DNA from: Candidatus Defluviibacterium haderslevense
GTDB lineage: Bacteria > Bacteroidota > Bacteroidia > Chitinophagales > Saprospiraceae
Reading direction: 5' to 3'
Length of the DNA stretch: 64,000 nt
Assembly: GCA_016712225.1 (NCBI GenBank)
Contig: JADJRL010000003.1
Location: 3,981,501 to 4,045,500, forward strand
Shown here: one piece after another, positions 55,097 to 63,170 of the stretch
Layout of the letters: each line of letters opens with the position of its first letter
How positions within the stretch are numbered: position 1 is the first letter of the stretch
Notes under the pieces: model-generated
Databases searched by the model: none
The model's input: only the letters and a program-made list of their open reading frames with translations
What the model was told of the DNA's origin: nothing
Translations under genes and position numbers: made by a program

Positions 55097-55864
55097 ATGT
55101 CTAATCAATCCATAATTTTTTCATCTAAACGTTTTATGATCTTATTAAAACGTGAAATCAACCATGCCAAAAGACCCTTTTTATATGCTATTGGAGGTGT
55201 ATTTGGAGGTTTGAGTATCGGTGTCTTGGTCCAATTGTTTTCAAACTCAAATTTGCATAATACAATCAATATTGATTCTTTAGTAATGTCCGTAGCCATT
55301 ATGGGAATTATATGGTCTAGTATAAGCTTTTCTGAGTTAATCAATCCGGCAAGTAAACAACAATATTTAGCATTACCCGCATCTACATTAGAGAAAATTC
55401 TCTCGAAATGGTCTATTGTCTCAATCTTAATTCCCATTTTCTTTATCGTATGCTATATACTGTACTCCTATGCATTTACTTTTGTAATTAATGCATTAAG
55501 CACCAAAAATCTAACATATGCATACTTTCCAATCAATGATATTGTAAAATTTATATTGAGTTTATCTTTAGCACAATCCATATTTTTCGCAGGATCAGTT
55601 TGGATGCCAAAAAATTCAATTTTAAAAACGGGTGCAGGCTTAGTTGCTGTATTCTTTGCAATTTGTATTTTTTCATTGTTCGCTATGAAGATCATTTTTT
55701 ATGATGTTATAGATGGTTGGAGTTTTAACAGCAGAAATGTAGATGTGGATTTTCCAATGTTTGAGGCATTCAATTCAGTTTATGTAAAATCGATAGTATA
55801 CCTAGTTACATATGTATTTTTTATAACGGTTTCGTATTTTAAATTAAAAGAAAAAGAACTATAA
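55097..55864 (+). CDS. ABC transporter permease
   Basis: 255 residues, about six hydrophobic segments: 31-50, 66-82, 112-133, 152-170, 180-202 and 232-250. It has no ABC signature and follows the ATPase gene by 28 bases, so it is its membrane partner. Its stop overlaps the start of the regulator gene (TAATG). The N-terminal RFMILLKREINHAKRPFLYAIGG is a typical cytosolic start of this ABC-2-like family. Substrate cannot be judged. Confidence 0.85.
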   Translation: MSNQSIIFSSKRFMILLKREINHAKRPFLYAIGGVFGGLSIGVLVQLFSNSNLHNTINIDSLVMSVAIMGIIWSSISFSELINPASKQQYLALPASTLEKILSKWSIVSILIPIFFIVCYILYSYAFTFVINALSTKNLTYAYFPINDIVKFILSLSLAQSIFFAGSVWMPKNSILKTGAGLVAVFFAICIFSLFAMKIIFYDVIDGWSFNSRNVDVDFPMFEAFNSVYVKSIVYLVTYVFFITVSYFKLKEKEL

Positions 55865-56223
55865 TGGACTTTAGAAAACATCAACCCATATATATGCAGA
55901 TTGCCGAAGTCTTACTTGAAGATATACTCAAAAAAAGAGTTGTCGATGGTGATCGAATTCCTTCTGTTAGAGAAATGGCTACCACAGTGCAAGTCAATCC
56001 AAATACAGTTCAACGCACCTATCAATGGTTGCAAGATGAAGAAATTATATTCCAAAAAAGAGGCATTGGTTTCTTTCTTTGTGAGCAATCTTTTGAAAAA
56101 ACACTGCAGATCAAAAAGAATGAATTTGTAAGAGAAGTATTACCAGAAACTATTCGCCAAATGAAGATGTTAGGTATTACAGAAGCCGAATGGCAAGCAT
56201 TGTATACTTCCATTTCCAATTAA
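55864..56223 (+). CDS. GntR family regulator, YtrA type
   Basis: 119 residues. The N-terminal winged HTH (about 8-78) shows the family pattern: PIYMQIAEVLLEDILKKRVVDGDRIPSVREMATTVQVNPNTVQRTYQWLQDEEII, then the wing QKRGIGFFL. Only a short helical dimerisation tail follows, so it belongs to the small YtrA subgroup, which usually represses the ABC transporter operon that encodes it. Its start overlaps the permease stop. The inverted repeat at 54185-54204 is the likely binding site. Confidence 0.93.
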   Translation: MDFRKHQPIYMQIAEVLLEDILKKRVVDGDRIPSVREMATTVQVNPNTVQRTYQWLQDEEIIFQKRGIGFFLCEQSFEKTLQIKKNEFVREVLPETIRQMKMLGITEAEWQALYTSISN

Positions 56224-56264
56224 AAATATAATCAACTATTCAATTATCCATTAAAACAATTCAA

Positions 56265-57020
56265 ATGAAAATTAGTAATAAAATATTATTAGTAGGATTA
56301 GCCTCCATTTTAATTTCTATTCTTATCGTTATGATTTATGGTAAGAACCAGATTTATAATAACCCATTAATTAGAATACAACATAATGCACCTGATATTA
56401 ATAAAACAATTAACCTTGCTGATTACCACAGTATAAAAGCTTTAGGTGATTATGAAATACAAATAACTAATGGTGCTAATAACCTAACTATGGAGGGGGA
56501 TTCTCAAATAATTTCTTTAACAAAAATCGAAGTAATCGATTCTGTTTTAGTCATTGAACCTAAAGAGAATATTACAAATCACTCCCATAACAGTGTGAAA
56601 ATTATTATCCAATGTCCAACATTACGTAGCATAGAATACTTAGGTAGCGGAAATGTAGTTATGCAAAATGAATTTGCAGAATCAAATGTTGCCATCAAAT
56701 TAACAGGTTCAGGTGATATTTCTACCAAATTTAACTCATCCCATATTAATGTTGATTTATTAGGCTCAGGAAACATTATCAATGAAGGTAGTAGCGAATC
56801 CATGAATATCAATTTAAATGGCTCTGGTGACGTTACTTGTGAACATACTTCTTCGAAGAATGCAACCGTTGTCTTAATGGGATCAGGTAATGTTCGATTG
56901 TCTGTAAGTGAACAATTAAATGTTCAATTATTAGGAAGTGGAGATGTTGACTATATAGGTGACCCTAAATTGAATACTTCCAAAATGGGATCAGGCTCAG
57001 TCAATCGAATCGAAAAGTAG
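56265..57020 (+). CDS. GIN-domain (DUF2807) exported protein with GSGN/GSGD repeats
   Basis: 251 residues. An N-terminal hydrophobic signal or anchor (ILLVGLASILISILIVMIYG) is followed by a DUF2807 domain, the 'GIN' head of putative autotransporter-adhesin-like proteins. Seven Gly-Ser-Gly turns alternate between GSGN and GSGD (residues 127, 148, 167, 186, 206, 224, then GSGS at 242), spaced 18-21 residues, which fits a regular right-handed beta-helix. It is the last gene in the transporter operon, 41 bases after the GntR gene. Role unknown. Confidence 0.85.
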   Translation: MKISNKILLVGLASILISILIVMIYGKNQIYNNPLIRIQHNAPDINKTINLADYHSIKALGDYEIQITNGANNLTMEGDSQIISLTKIEVIDSVLVIEPKENITNHSHNSVKIIIQCPTLRSIEYLGSGNVVMQNEFAESNVAIKLTGSGDISTKFNSSHINVDLLGSGNIINEGSSESMNINLNGSGDVTCEHTSSKNATVVLMGSGNVRLSVSEQLNVQLLGSGDVDYIGDPKLNTSKMGSGSVNRIEK

Positions 57021-57093
57021 AAAGTTGGAATGACTTGATTGGTCTTGTATTGGAGCACTGTTAGTATAGGCTTTTGAAAACAAAATGTTTTTG

Positions 57094-57101
57094 TAGATTT
57101 G
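57094..57101 (+). promoter_or_regulatory. -7 promoter box of the acyl-CoA dehydrogenase gene
   Basis: TAGATTTG matches TAnnTTTG, with TTTG at 57073-57076 (17-base spacer, slightly short). It is 14 bases before the ATG at 57116 and lies downstream of an in-frame TTG at 57074, favouring the ATG as the true start. Confidence 0.5.
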
Positions 57102-57115
57102 CACAAACTATACTA

Positions 57116-58258
57116 ATGCCAATACATTCGACCGATAATCTAGAGCTAATCCGACAAAGTGCATCTCAATTTGCAGAAGCGAATATCAGACCACATGTCA
57201 TGGAATGGGATGAATCCCAGCATTTTCCAATGGATTTAATGCACAACTTAGGAAAACAAGGTTTCCTTGGCGTTTTAGTTCCTGAAAAATATGGTGGATC
57301 GGGTTTGGGCTATCAGGAATATATAACTGTAATTGAAGAGATTACAAAAGTATGCAGTTCCATTGGATTATCGGTAGCAGCACACAATTCCCTATGTACT
57401 GGCCATATTATGACTTTTGGAAATGAAGAACAGAAACAAAAATATTTACCACTGTTAGCTAGCGGACAATGGATTGGAGCCTGGGGACTTACAGAAGCCA
57501 ATACGGGATCAGATGCCATCAGAATGCAATGTGTAGCCAAGGAGGATGGAGATTCTTGGATATTGAATGGTACAAAAAACTGGATTACACACGGTATTTC
57601 AGGTCATGTTGCGGTAGTGATAGCTAGAACGGGTGATTTATTGGACAGTAGAGGAATGACTGCATTTATAGTAGAACGTGGCACACCCGGGTTTTCTGGA
57701 GGCAAGAAAGAAAACAAATTGGGAATGAGAGCCTCAGAGACAGCCGAAATGATTTTTGATCAATGTAGAATTCCTAAATCTCAAGTTCTGGGTAATGTCG
57801 GAGATGGTTTTATTCAAGCTATGAAAATTTTAGATGGTGGAAGAATTAGTATTGCGGCTTTAGCTTTAGGAATTGCAAAAGGCTCCTATGAAGCGGCAGT
57901 TAAGTATTCTAAAGAAAGGCAACAATTTGGTCAACCCATCGCTCAATTTCAAGGCATTGGTTTTAAACTAGCAGATATGGCCGTTAAAATTGAAGCCGCA
58001 GAGCTTTTGACGCGCCAAGCAGGTAAAATGAAAGACAACCATCAGAAAATGTCGAAGGAATCTGCAATGGCCAAATTATATGCTTCTGAGATTTGTGTCC
58101 AAATCGCAACTGATGCCATACAAGTGTTTGGCGGATATGGATACACTAAGGACTTCCCAGTTGAAAAATTCTTCAGAGACTCCAAATTGTGTACCATCGG
58201 AGAAGGCACCTCTGAAATTCAAAAACTGGTCATCTCAAGAGAATTAGTAAAAGATTAG
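57116..58258 (+). CDS. Acyl-CoA dehydrogenase
   Basis: 380 residues from the ATG at 57116; a TTG 14 codons upstream lies before the promoter box. FAD-dependent oxidation of acyl-CoA to 2-enoyl-CoA in beta-oxidation or amino-acid breakdown. Domains: N-terminal helices (about 1-110, with VPEKYGGSGLGYQEY), middle beta domain (WGLTEANTGSDA; WILNGTKNWITHG), and C-terminal four-helix domain (RQQFGQPIAQFQGI; QVFGGYGYTKDFPVEKFFRDSK). The catalytic Glu is in IGEGTSEIQ, as in short/medium-chain enzymes. Chain-length preference cannot be called. Confidence 0.95.
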   Translation: MPIHSTDNLELIRQSASQFAEANIRPHVMEWDESQHFPMDLMHNLGKQGFLGVLVPEKYGGSGLGYQEYITVIEEITKVCSSIGLSVAAHNSLCTGHIMTFGNEEQKQKYLPLLASGQWIGAWGLTEANTGSDAIRMQCVAKEDGDSWILNGTKNWITHGISGHVAVVIARTGDLLDSRGMTAFIVERGTPGFSGGKKENKLGMRASETAEMIFDQCRIPKSQVLGNVGDGFIQAMKILDGGRISIAALALGIAKGSYEAAVKYSKERQQFGQPIAQFQGIGFKLADMAVKIEAAELLTRQAGKMKDNHQKMSKESAMAKLYASEICVQIATDAIQVFGGYGYTKDFPVEKFFRDSKLCTIGEGTSEIQKLVISRELVKD

Positions 58259-58279
58259 ATGTCTCTTTAACTAATTCTT

Positions 58280-58678
58280 TTAATTATGATAGAAATGTGT
58301 GCGAACTTGAGCCACCATTTGGTTCATTGTTAAATGATCTGCTGTCCCCAATTGAATTTCTTTATTTTTGAAATGTTGGCTCTCTTTTAAATAGTTCTTT
58401 AATTCTTCTTGTGCCGTACCTGGTCCAATGATGTAAATCGCATCTGCGGATTCGAGATGCTTTGATACATCTTTGTACAAATGATGCAGTTGAATCGTCT
58501 CCTTAGTATGGTGTGTTTTCTCACTATTATTGTGATCGGTCATATGAGGGGCCTCTATTTTATGTAAGACATCATACGTTCCATCATGCTGACTGTCAGC
58601 GTTTCCAATCACATAAGCATGTTTGTGGTCAATCCAAACTCCAACAACTTTTTTTCCTTGATAATCCATGTTATTCAT
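58280..58678 (-). CDS. eRF1/Pelota-like 'translational machinery' domain protein
   Basis: 132 residues. KVVGVWIDHKHAYVIG near the start and IYIIGPGTAQEELKNYL plus GTADHLTMNQMVAQVRTHF near the end match the short bacterial proteins resembling an eRF1/VLRF1 domain, often called 'translational machinery protein'. The middle holds a His-rich variable stretch (APHMTDHNNSEKTHHTKETIQLHHL). No GGQ peptide-release motif is present, so release activity is unlikely; a ribosome-rescue or ribosome-binding role is possible. Convergent with the acyl-CoA dehydrogenase gene. Confidence 0.7.
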   Translation of the reverse strand: MNNMDYQGKKVVGVWIDHKHAYVIGNADSQHDGTYDVLHKIEAPHMTDHNNSEKTHHTKETIQLHHLYKDVSKHLESADAIYIIGPGTAQEELKNYLKESQHFKNKEIQLGTADHLTMNQMVAQVRTHFYHN

Positions 58679-58946
58679 AATTTTAGGCTAAGGTAGAATG
58701 TTTCTGATAGAAAGATCTGATTTAAATCACTTTCATGGATGATTTGAATCAGTTGATTGATAGCCAATTAACAGATTGAAATATCAAGGCTTTGGTTAAT
58801 TCATTTTCTGGCTTTGTAGTTAGTAAATTGTTTCAATCAACAAATTTTATCTAAAAACATTATTCAAATCTAACATACCTGAAATTTTCCTATTAAATTT
58901 ACATAAATTTAGTTCAATTTTGAACGCTATTGGATGATATCATTTT

Positions 58947-59432
58947 ATGTTAGCTAGAAGTTTTGTTTTACTTACTTTTCTACTTTTATCATCAGTTTGT
59001 TGTCAGCACAAGTTAAGCCACCAAAAGGAAATTACAATTAACAATAGTAGCCCGAACATTTGTTTCCTTACATTTAGAATATCCAAAGATTCAATGAGTA
59101 ATAGCAATAAGATTGAATTACTAAATCAGACCTTTTCAGCAGGTTCATTTAAACCAGAAACTCAAGAATTTACGAATTGGAATTCCAAACTTCAATTTGA
59201 ATTATTTGATCAGAACACATCAGTCAAGTCTATATTCATAGAACATCCTTTATATAAAAACATAGAATATGTAGATGAACATGACCAATTAAAATCTAAA
59301 CAATTGAAATTAAACACAGCTGAATTTTTTATTAGATTACAATGGATAGGTCAAAATGCTACTTTGAAAATAAGTGAGTACCATAATCAATCATCCAAAA
59401 AATTACTCTCCACGATTAAATTATCATTATGA
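58947..59432 (+). CDS. Exported protein of unknown function paired with M64 peptidase
   Basis: 161 residues. Hydrophobic signal (SFVLLTFLLLSSVCC) ends in adjacent Cys, close to but not a canonical lipobox. The rest is beta-rich and polar (ICFLTFRISKDSMS; SKLQFELFDQNTSVKSIFIEHP; LNTAEFFIRLQWIGQ) with no recognised domain. Its last 4 bases overlap the M64 peptidase gene (ATGA), so the products are co-made. In other Bacteroidota M64 peptidases have an N-terminal beta-domain in the same chain; this protein could be its split counterpart (speculation). Confidence 0.75.
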   Translation: MLARSFVLLTFLLLSSVCCQHKLSHQKEITINNSSPNICFLTFRISKDSMSNSNKIELLNQTFSAGSFKPETQEFTNWNSKLQFELFDQNTSVKSIFIEHPLYKNIEYVDEHDQLKSKQLKLNTAEFFIRLQWIGQNATLKISEYHNQSSKKLLSTIKLSL

Positions 59433-60829
59433 AAAAAATTATTTTACTTTCGATCATATTTAATTCTATATTTTCAACAAACAATGCTCAAAATTTCAAA
59501 GTCGATACTTTACAATACAATGGTGATATTTCTAAATTTATAAATATAGTTATTTTAGGTGATGGCTATACCGCTAACCAACTCGATACTTTTATTTTTG
59601 ATGCAAAAAAATTATCCAATTACTTATTTAGCCAATCTCCGTGGTCCAACTATAACAACTACTTCAATGTATTTGCCATAAAAGTAATTTCCCAAGAGAC
59701 TGGTACTAAGCATCCGAATACGGCCCCTGACTGTGGTAATTCAGTTCCTATTACAAACCCAAACACCTATTTTGGTTGCACTTTTGATGCAAATAGCATC
59801 CATAGATTAGTGGTTCCAACCAATTATACTAATATTGCTATGACGTTATCAAAAAATTTCCCGAATTATGATCAAGTTTGTATTCTAGCCAATACGTCAT
59901 ATTATGGTGGCAGTGGAGGTTCTTATGCGACTACAACTTTAAATACTGCCAGCAATGAAATTTATGCGCATGAAATTGGACATTCCTTTGCTGCACTTTC
60001 TGATGAATATTATGCAGGAGATGGGTATGCAGGGGAACGTGTAAATATGACCAAAGAGACCAATCCCTTATTGGTTAAATGGAAAAATTGGATGAACATT
60101 AATGGTATTGGAATTTACCAACATTGTTGTGGAGGCAATTCTGCTCAATGGTACAAACCTAGCACAAATTGTAAAATGCAAAGTTTAGGTTATTCGTATT
60201 GTAGTGTTTGTAAAGAAGCATTAATAGAACGAATTCATGGGCTTGTTAATCCTATAGTTAGTTATGCTCCTGAAAATTTGACGGTCAATAGTTCTGATTC
60301 GATACTTCATTTCGATTTATTAAAGTTGATGAAGCCTAATGTTAACACACTCAAATTAGATTGGAAACTAGATGGGATACCACTACAAAGCAATGTAGAA
60401 TCCATTCAAATCAAGCAAAAAAATCTTACTCCTGGCCTTCATGCTTTAAGTGTGGTTTGTGAAGACACAACAAACTTTTTGAACATAGATAAACATTCTA
60501 CCAAACATTTTAGTACAGTGACATGGTCAATTCAAAAAACAATATCAGATGTTAAGTTAACAAGTTCAGAATATAAAATTTCATTTTCATTATTTCCTAA
60601 TCCAACAAATGACATACTCTATATGCAAATTGAATTAGACAAAAAAAGTGAAGTTTCATTGCAACTCGTTTCTTTGGAGGGCAAGGTTCTTCGAAACATT
60701 TTAAAAGAATCCAAAATAGATGGAACCATTTCTAATTCCATCAATATCAGAAATTTACCAAACGGAACTTATCTCATTCAAGCTAAAGTAAATGGCATTG
60801 TCCATACACAAAGCTTCATTAAGCAATAA
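59429..60829 (+). CDS. M64-family metallopeptidase with type A T9SS domain
   Basis: 466 residues. Signal peptide (KKIILLSIIFNSIFSTNNA), then the M64 (IgA peptidase) domain (about 25-275): the zinc site is HEIGHSFAALSDEY (His181, Glu182, His185, with Asp192 in the downstream D-E-Y). FINIVILGDGYTANQL and WSNYNNYFNVFAIKV are family hallmarks; a Cys cluster (YQHCCGG; CKMQSLGYSYCSVC) follows. An Ig-like beta-domain (about 285-385) leads to the type A sorting domain (FSLFPNPTNDILYM, LQLVSLEGKVL, LPNGTYLIQAKV). Secreted surface zinc protease; targets unknown. Confidence 0.92.
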   Translation: MKKIILLSIIFNSIFSTNNAQNFKVDTLQYNGDISKFINIVILGDGYTANQLDTFIFDAKKLSNYLFSQSPWSNYNNYFNVFAIKVISQETGTKHPNTAPDCGNSVPITNPNTYFGCTFDANSIHRLVVPTNYTNIAMTLSKNFPNYDQVCILANTSYYGGSGGSYATTTLNTASNEIYAHEIGHSFAALSDEYYAGDGYAGERVNMTKETNPLLVKWKNWMNINGIGIYQHCCGGNSAQWYKPSTNCKMQSLGYSYCSVCKEALIERIHGLVNPIVSYAPENLTVNSSDSILHFDLLKLMKPNVNTLKLDWKLDGIPLQSNVESIQIKQKNLTPGLHALSVVCEDTTNFLNIDKHSTKHFSTVTWSIQKTISDVKLTSSEYKISFSLFPNPTNDILYMQIELDKKSEVSLQLVSLEGKVLRNILKESKIDGTISNSINIRNLPNGTYLIQAKVNGIVHTQSFIKQ

Positions 60830-60888
60830 ATATTTAACAGCAAGTAACTATTCAGGTCATAAGCCAGTATGGGCGAACCATTTTTTGT

Positions 60889-60905
60889 GACGGATAAAAT
60901 CCGTC
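60889..60905. repeat. Perfect 7-bp hairpin GACGGAT/ATCCGTC
   Basis: GACGGAT-AAA-ATCCGTC lies in the 240-base gap between the convergent M64 and alkB genes. No T-run follows on either strand, so termination is not certain. The flanking stretch is more GC-rich than the rest of the gap and could be a dispersed repeat. Confidence 0.45.
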
Positions 60906-61069
60906 GTATAGGTTAAAAGTTTAATGTTTTTGGCGGCTTGTGCCGTTCGAAGCAACGGTAAATTTTTGCCTGATTTTTTTGCAAAAATGATGACAAAAAC
61001 AAACCTATCTTATTGTTACCTGACTAGTTACAAGAGAAATACTATTTTAAAATAAATAATAGTGAACGG

Positions 61070-61681
61070 TTAATCAAAAATTTTTCTAAAGGTTAAATTG
61101 ATTCTAGGTGTTGTTATTTTCTTGGTCTGTGGTAATCGGTGCAACCAATATTTCTGAGTTTCACCTTCCATTGTTAGTAAACTTCCATGTTCTAAAACCA
61201 TTGAAACAAGTTCTCCATTTTGTTTATGCTTGAACAGAAATTTACGTTCGGCACCAAAGCTGAAAGATGCAATTTCTGGTCTTGGTCCAAGTGCAACTTC
61301 GTCATCACTATGATAAGCCATACCTTCAGTTCCATTATGGTAAAGGTTTAATAAACATGAATTAGAGTTAATTCCTGTAATTTTTTCTGCAAACTGTTTA
61401 AGTTCAAGTAATTCGGCAGTCCAAGGCAAGGCTACTTTGGTAGTTTTAGAATACGTATAAGCATAGGGTTTGTCACCATACCAGGCAGCTTTTCTTTTTG
61501 TGTACAAGTGTTTGCCAAATATGATAGCTTCATCTTGTTTCCAGTCTATCTTATTTAAAAGATAATGATAAAAGCCATCAGATAGCTGTTGATCAATAAT
61601 TTTACCAAAATAACGCACTAGTCCATCGCTAGGTAATAAATTAAATTGTGGATCTGTATCAAACAAGGTCATTAACTTCAT
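61070..61681 (-). CDS. alkB: AlkB-family 2-oxoglutarate-dependent DNA repair dioxygenase
   Basis: 203 residues. Oxidative demethylation of 1-methyladenine and 3-methylcytosine in DNA or RNA. The double-stranded beta-helix metal site is complete: MAYHSDDE (His124, Asp126), KYWLHRLP (His181), and the 2-oxoglutarate arginines in TPRINLTFR (Arg193, Arg199). FGAERKFLFKHK is also typical. Resembles the eukaryote-like ALKBH2/3 group more than E. coli AlkB (inference). It lies 53 bases downstream of the Ada/Ogt gene, so both act on alkylation damage. Confidence 0.92.
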   Translation of the reverse strand: MKLMTLFDTDPQFNLLPSDGLVRYFGKIIDQQLSDGFYHYLLNKIDWKQDEAIIFGKHLYTKRKAAWYGDKPYAYTYSKTTKVALPWTAELLELKQFAEKITGINSNSCLLNLYHNGTEGMAYHSDDEVALGPRPEIASFSFGAERKFLFKHKQNGELVSMVLEHGSLLTMEGETQKYWLHRLPQTKKITTPRINLTFRKIFD

Positions 61682-61734
61682 TTTATGCTATAATCAGGAA
61701 ACTATTAAACAACCAAAATAAATAGTATTAACAA

Positions 61735-62562
61735 TTATGAAAGAATCTGAGAATGGTGCATTTCCCATCCAATGATTGCCTGTTTCTTCTCCTTGCCCCA
61801 CATATAATGGCCAATAATACCCGAAGCCGGAACTACCCTATGACATGGAATAATAAAGGCAATGGGATTAGAACCAACGGCCTTTCCAACAGCTCTTGAT
61901 GACATGGGATTATTAAGTTCGTTTGAAATCATGCCATAGGTCTTTAATGCCCCAAAAGGAATCTTAAGTAAATGGTTCCACACTTGAAATTGAAAAGGAG
62001 TTCCTTGAATGTGTAATGGGATAATATTCTCTGGTGTTTGATTTAGGAAAATAAACAGCTGTACATCATGATGCCATTTATTGGACTGTTCCTTAAATTG
62101 AGCCATTGGAAATTGCAATTTCAATTGTTCAAGTGAATTTTTTTCAGAACGGACAAAATGCAAATAGCAAATACCTTCAAGAGATGAAACTATAAGCATC
62201 CGACCAAAAGGACTATCAAAAAATTCAAAAGAAAGTTCAAATTGTATACCTTTTTTAATACTTACCGGATTAGAATTTTTTTTTAAGCTAAAATAAGTTT
62301 CATTCAATAGGGCTTGAGAAGAATTTTCTTTAGAATTTTGAAAAAGTCCTTGATTAATCAAGCCCAAATTATCCATAATTTTTTCTGCGGTAATATATTG
62401 GAAGAATTCAAAAGGTTCTAATCCAATCCAATTTTGAAAACACTCTTGAACATCCTTTGATATCATACTTTTATCATTTCTAAACTGCTTCGAGTGATTT
62501 TGATTCCAATTATAGATCATTTTTTCAATAGCCTCAATATCAACAACTTGAATGTTTTTCAT
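61735..62562 (-). CDS. Ada/Ogt-type methylated-DNA-protein-cysteine methyltransferase with AraC-like N-terminus
   Basis: 275 residues from the ATG at 62562; the longer frame from 62622 adds a spurious hydrophobic leader. The C-terminal ~165 residues are an O6-alkylguanine-DNA alkyltransferase: FELSFEFFDSPFGRMLIVSSL, FQFQVWNHLLKIPFG, YGMISNELN, and the active-site Cys240 in IIPCHRVVPASGIIGHY. The N-terminal half has one AraC-type HTH (VQECFQNWIGLEPFEFFQYITAEKI) as in the C-terminal regulator half of Ada, but no Ada zinc domain with its Cys-rich methyl-phosphotriester site. Acts by one-time transfer of the alkyl group. AlkB follows on the same strand, suggesting an adaptive-response unit. Confidence 0.9.
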   Translation of the reverse strand: MKNIQVVDIEAIEKMIYNWNQNHSKQFRNDKSMISKDVQECFQNWIGLEPFEFFQYITAEKIMDNLGLINQGLFQNSKENSSQALLNETYFSLKKNSNPVSIKKGIQFELSFEFFDSPFGRMLIVSSLEGICYLHFVRSEKNSLEQLKLQFPMAQFKEQSNKWHHDVQLFIFLNQTPENIIPLHIQGTPFQFQVWNHLLKIPFGALKTYGMISNELNNPMSSRAVGKAVGSNPIAFIIPCHRVVPASGIIGHYMWGKEKKQAIIGWEMHHSQILS

Positions 62563-62679
62563 AAACCCAATTAATACTAGTAAAGATAGCGAAATGTTTA
62601 GCACAAAGAGAATTAATGACAATGAACAATTTGCTTTAAATTTCGTTTTAAAGAGGTCGTATGAAATGTATTGTTAATT

Positions 62680-63111
62680 ATGCAATCTAAACCATTCATC
62701 TTTCTGGTCATCTTTCAACTTCTCGTTGCTCAGATCGGTGTTAATCTATTTAGTTCTTATTGCTGCTGTTTAAAGAAAACGACTGTTTCTTTTTTGCCAA
62801 AAAAAGACAAATGCTTTACAAGGTATAAAGTAGGTAACTCAAAACAAATTGGAATATCTTGCCTTAAAAGCTCCAAAATTAAAAAAGGCACTTGCAGTAA
62901 ACAAGAAATAACATTTAGTTCTTCAAAAGCTATTGGTTTTACGAATCCACAAGATCATCTTAAATTGGATATTGCAATCATTTCATGGCAAACTCCATTT
63001 TTTTTACTCAACAAAGTTGTCGAAAAAAATACATTAATTAGTTTAAACCCTATTAACCTTAGTATTTCTGGTTTTGAACGTAGGATACGTATGTCCTCAT
63101 TTTTGTGTTAG
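62680..63111 (+). CDS. Cys-rich exported protein upstream of TonB receptor (HYC_CC_PP-like)
   Basis: 143 residues from the ATG at 62680; a TTG three codons earlier is not preferred. Signal-type hydrophobic start (PFIFLVIFQLLVAQIGVNLF), then a Cys cluster SSYCCCLKK and further Cys residues (KCF, ISCL, GTCSK). The short exported Cys-cluster protein in front of a TonB receptor whose plug carries a CC motif resembles the HYC_CC_PP family, suspected to handle copper or another metal. Metal binding is an inference. The receptor gene begins 59 bases later in the same direction. Confidence 0.7.
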   Translation: MQSKPFIFLVIFQLLVAQIGVNLFSSYCCCLKKTTVSFLPKKDKCFTRYKVGNSKQIGISCLKSSKIKKGTCSKQEITFSSSKAIGFTNPQDHLKLDIAIISWQTPFFLLNKVVEKNTLISLNPINLSISGFERRIRMSSFLC

Positions 63112-63170
63112 GATCATTTAAGAAATTTTAATCTATATTTTTTATTTAATTTACATTAAATTTTTTTTAA

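Noticed and set aside
62563..62622. Hydrophobic 20-residue leader on the Ada/Ogt protein
   Set aside because: A cytosolic DNA repair enzyme does not need it; the ATG at 62562 is a better start.
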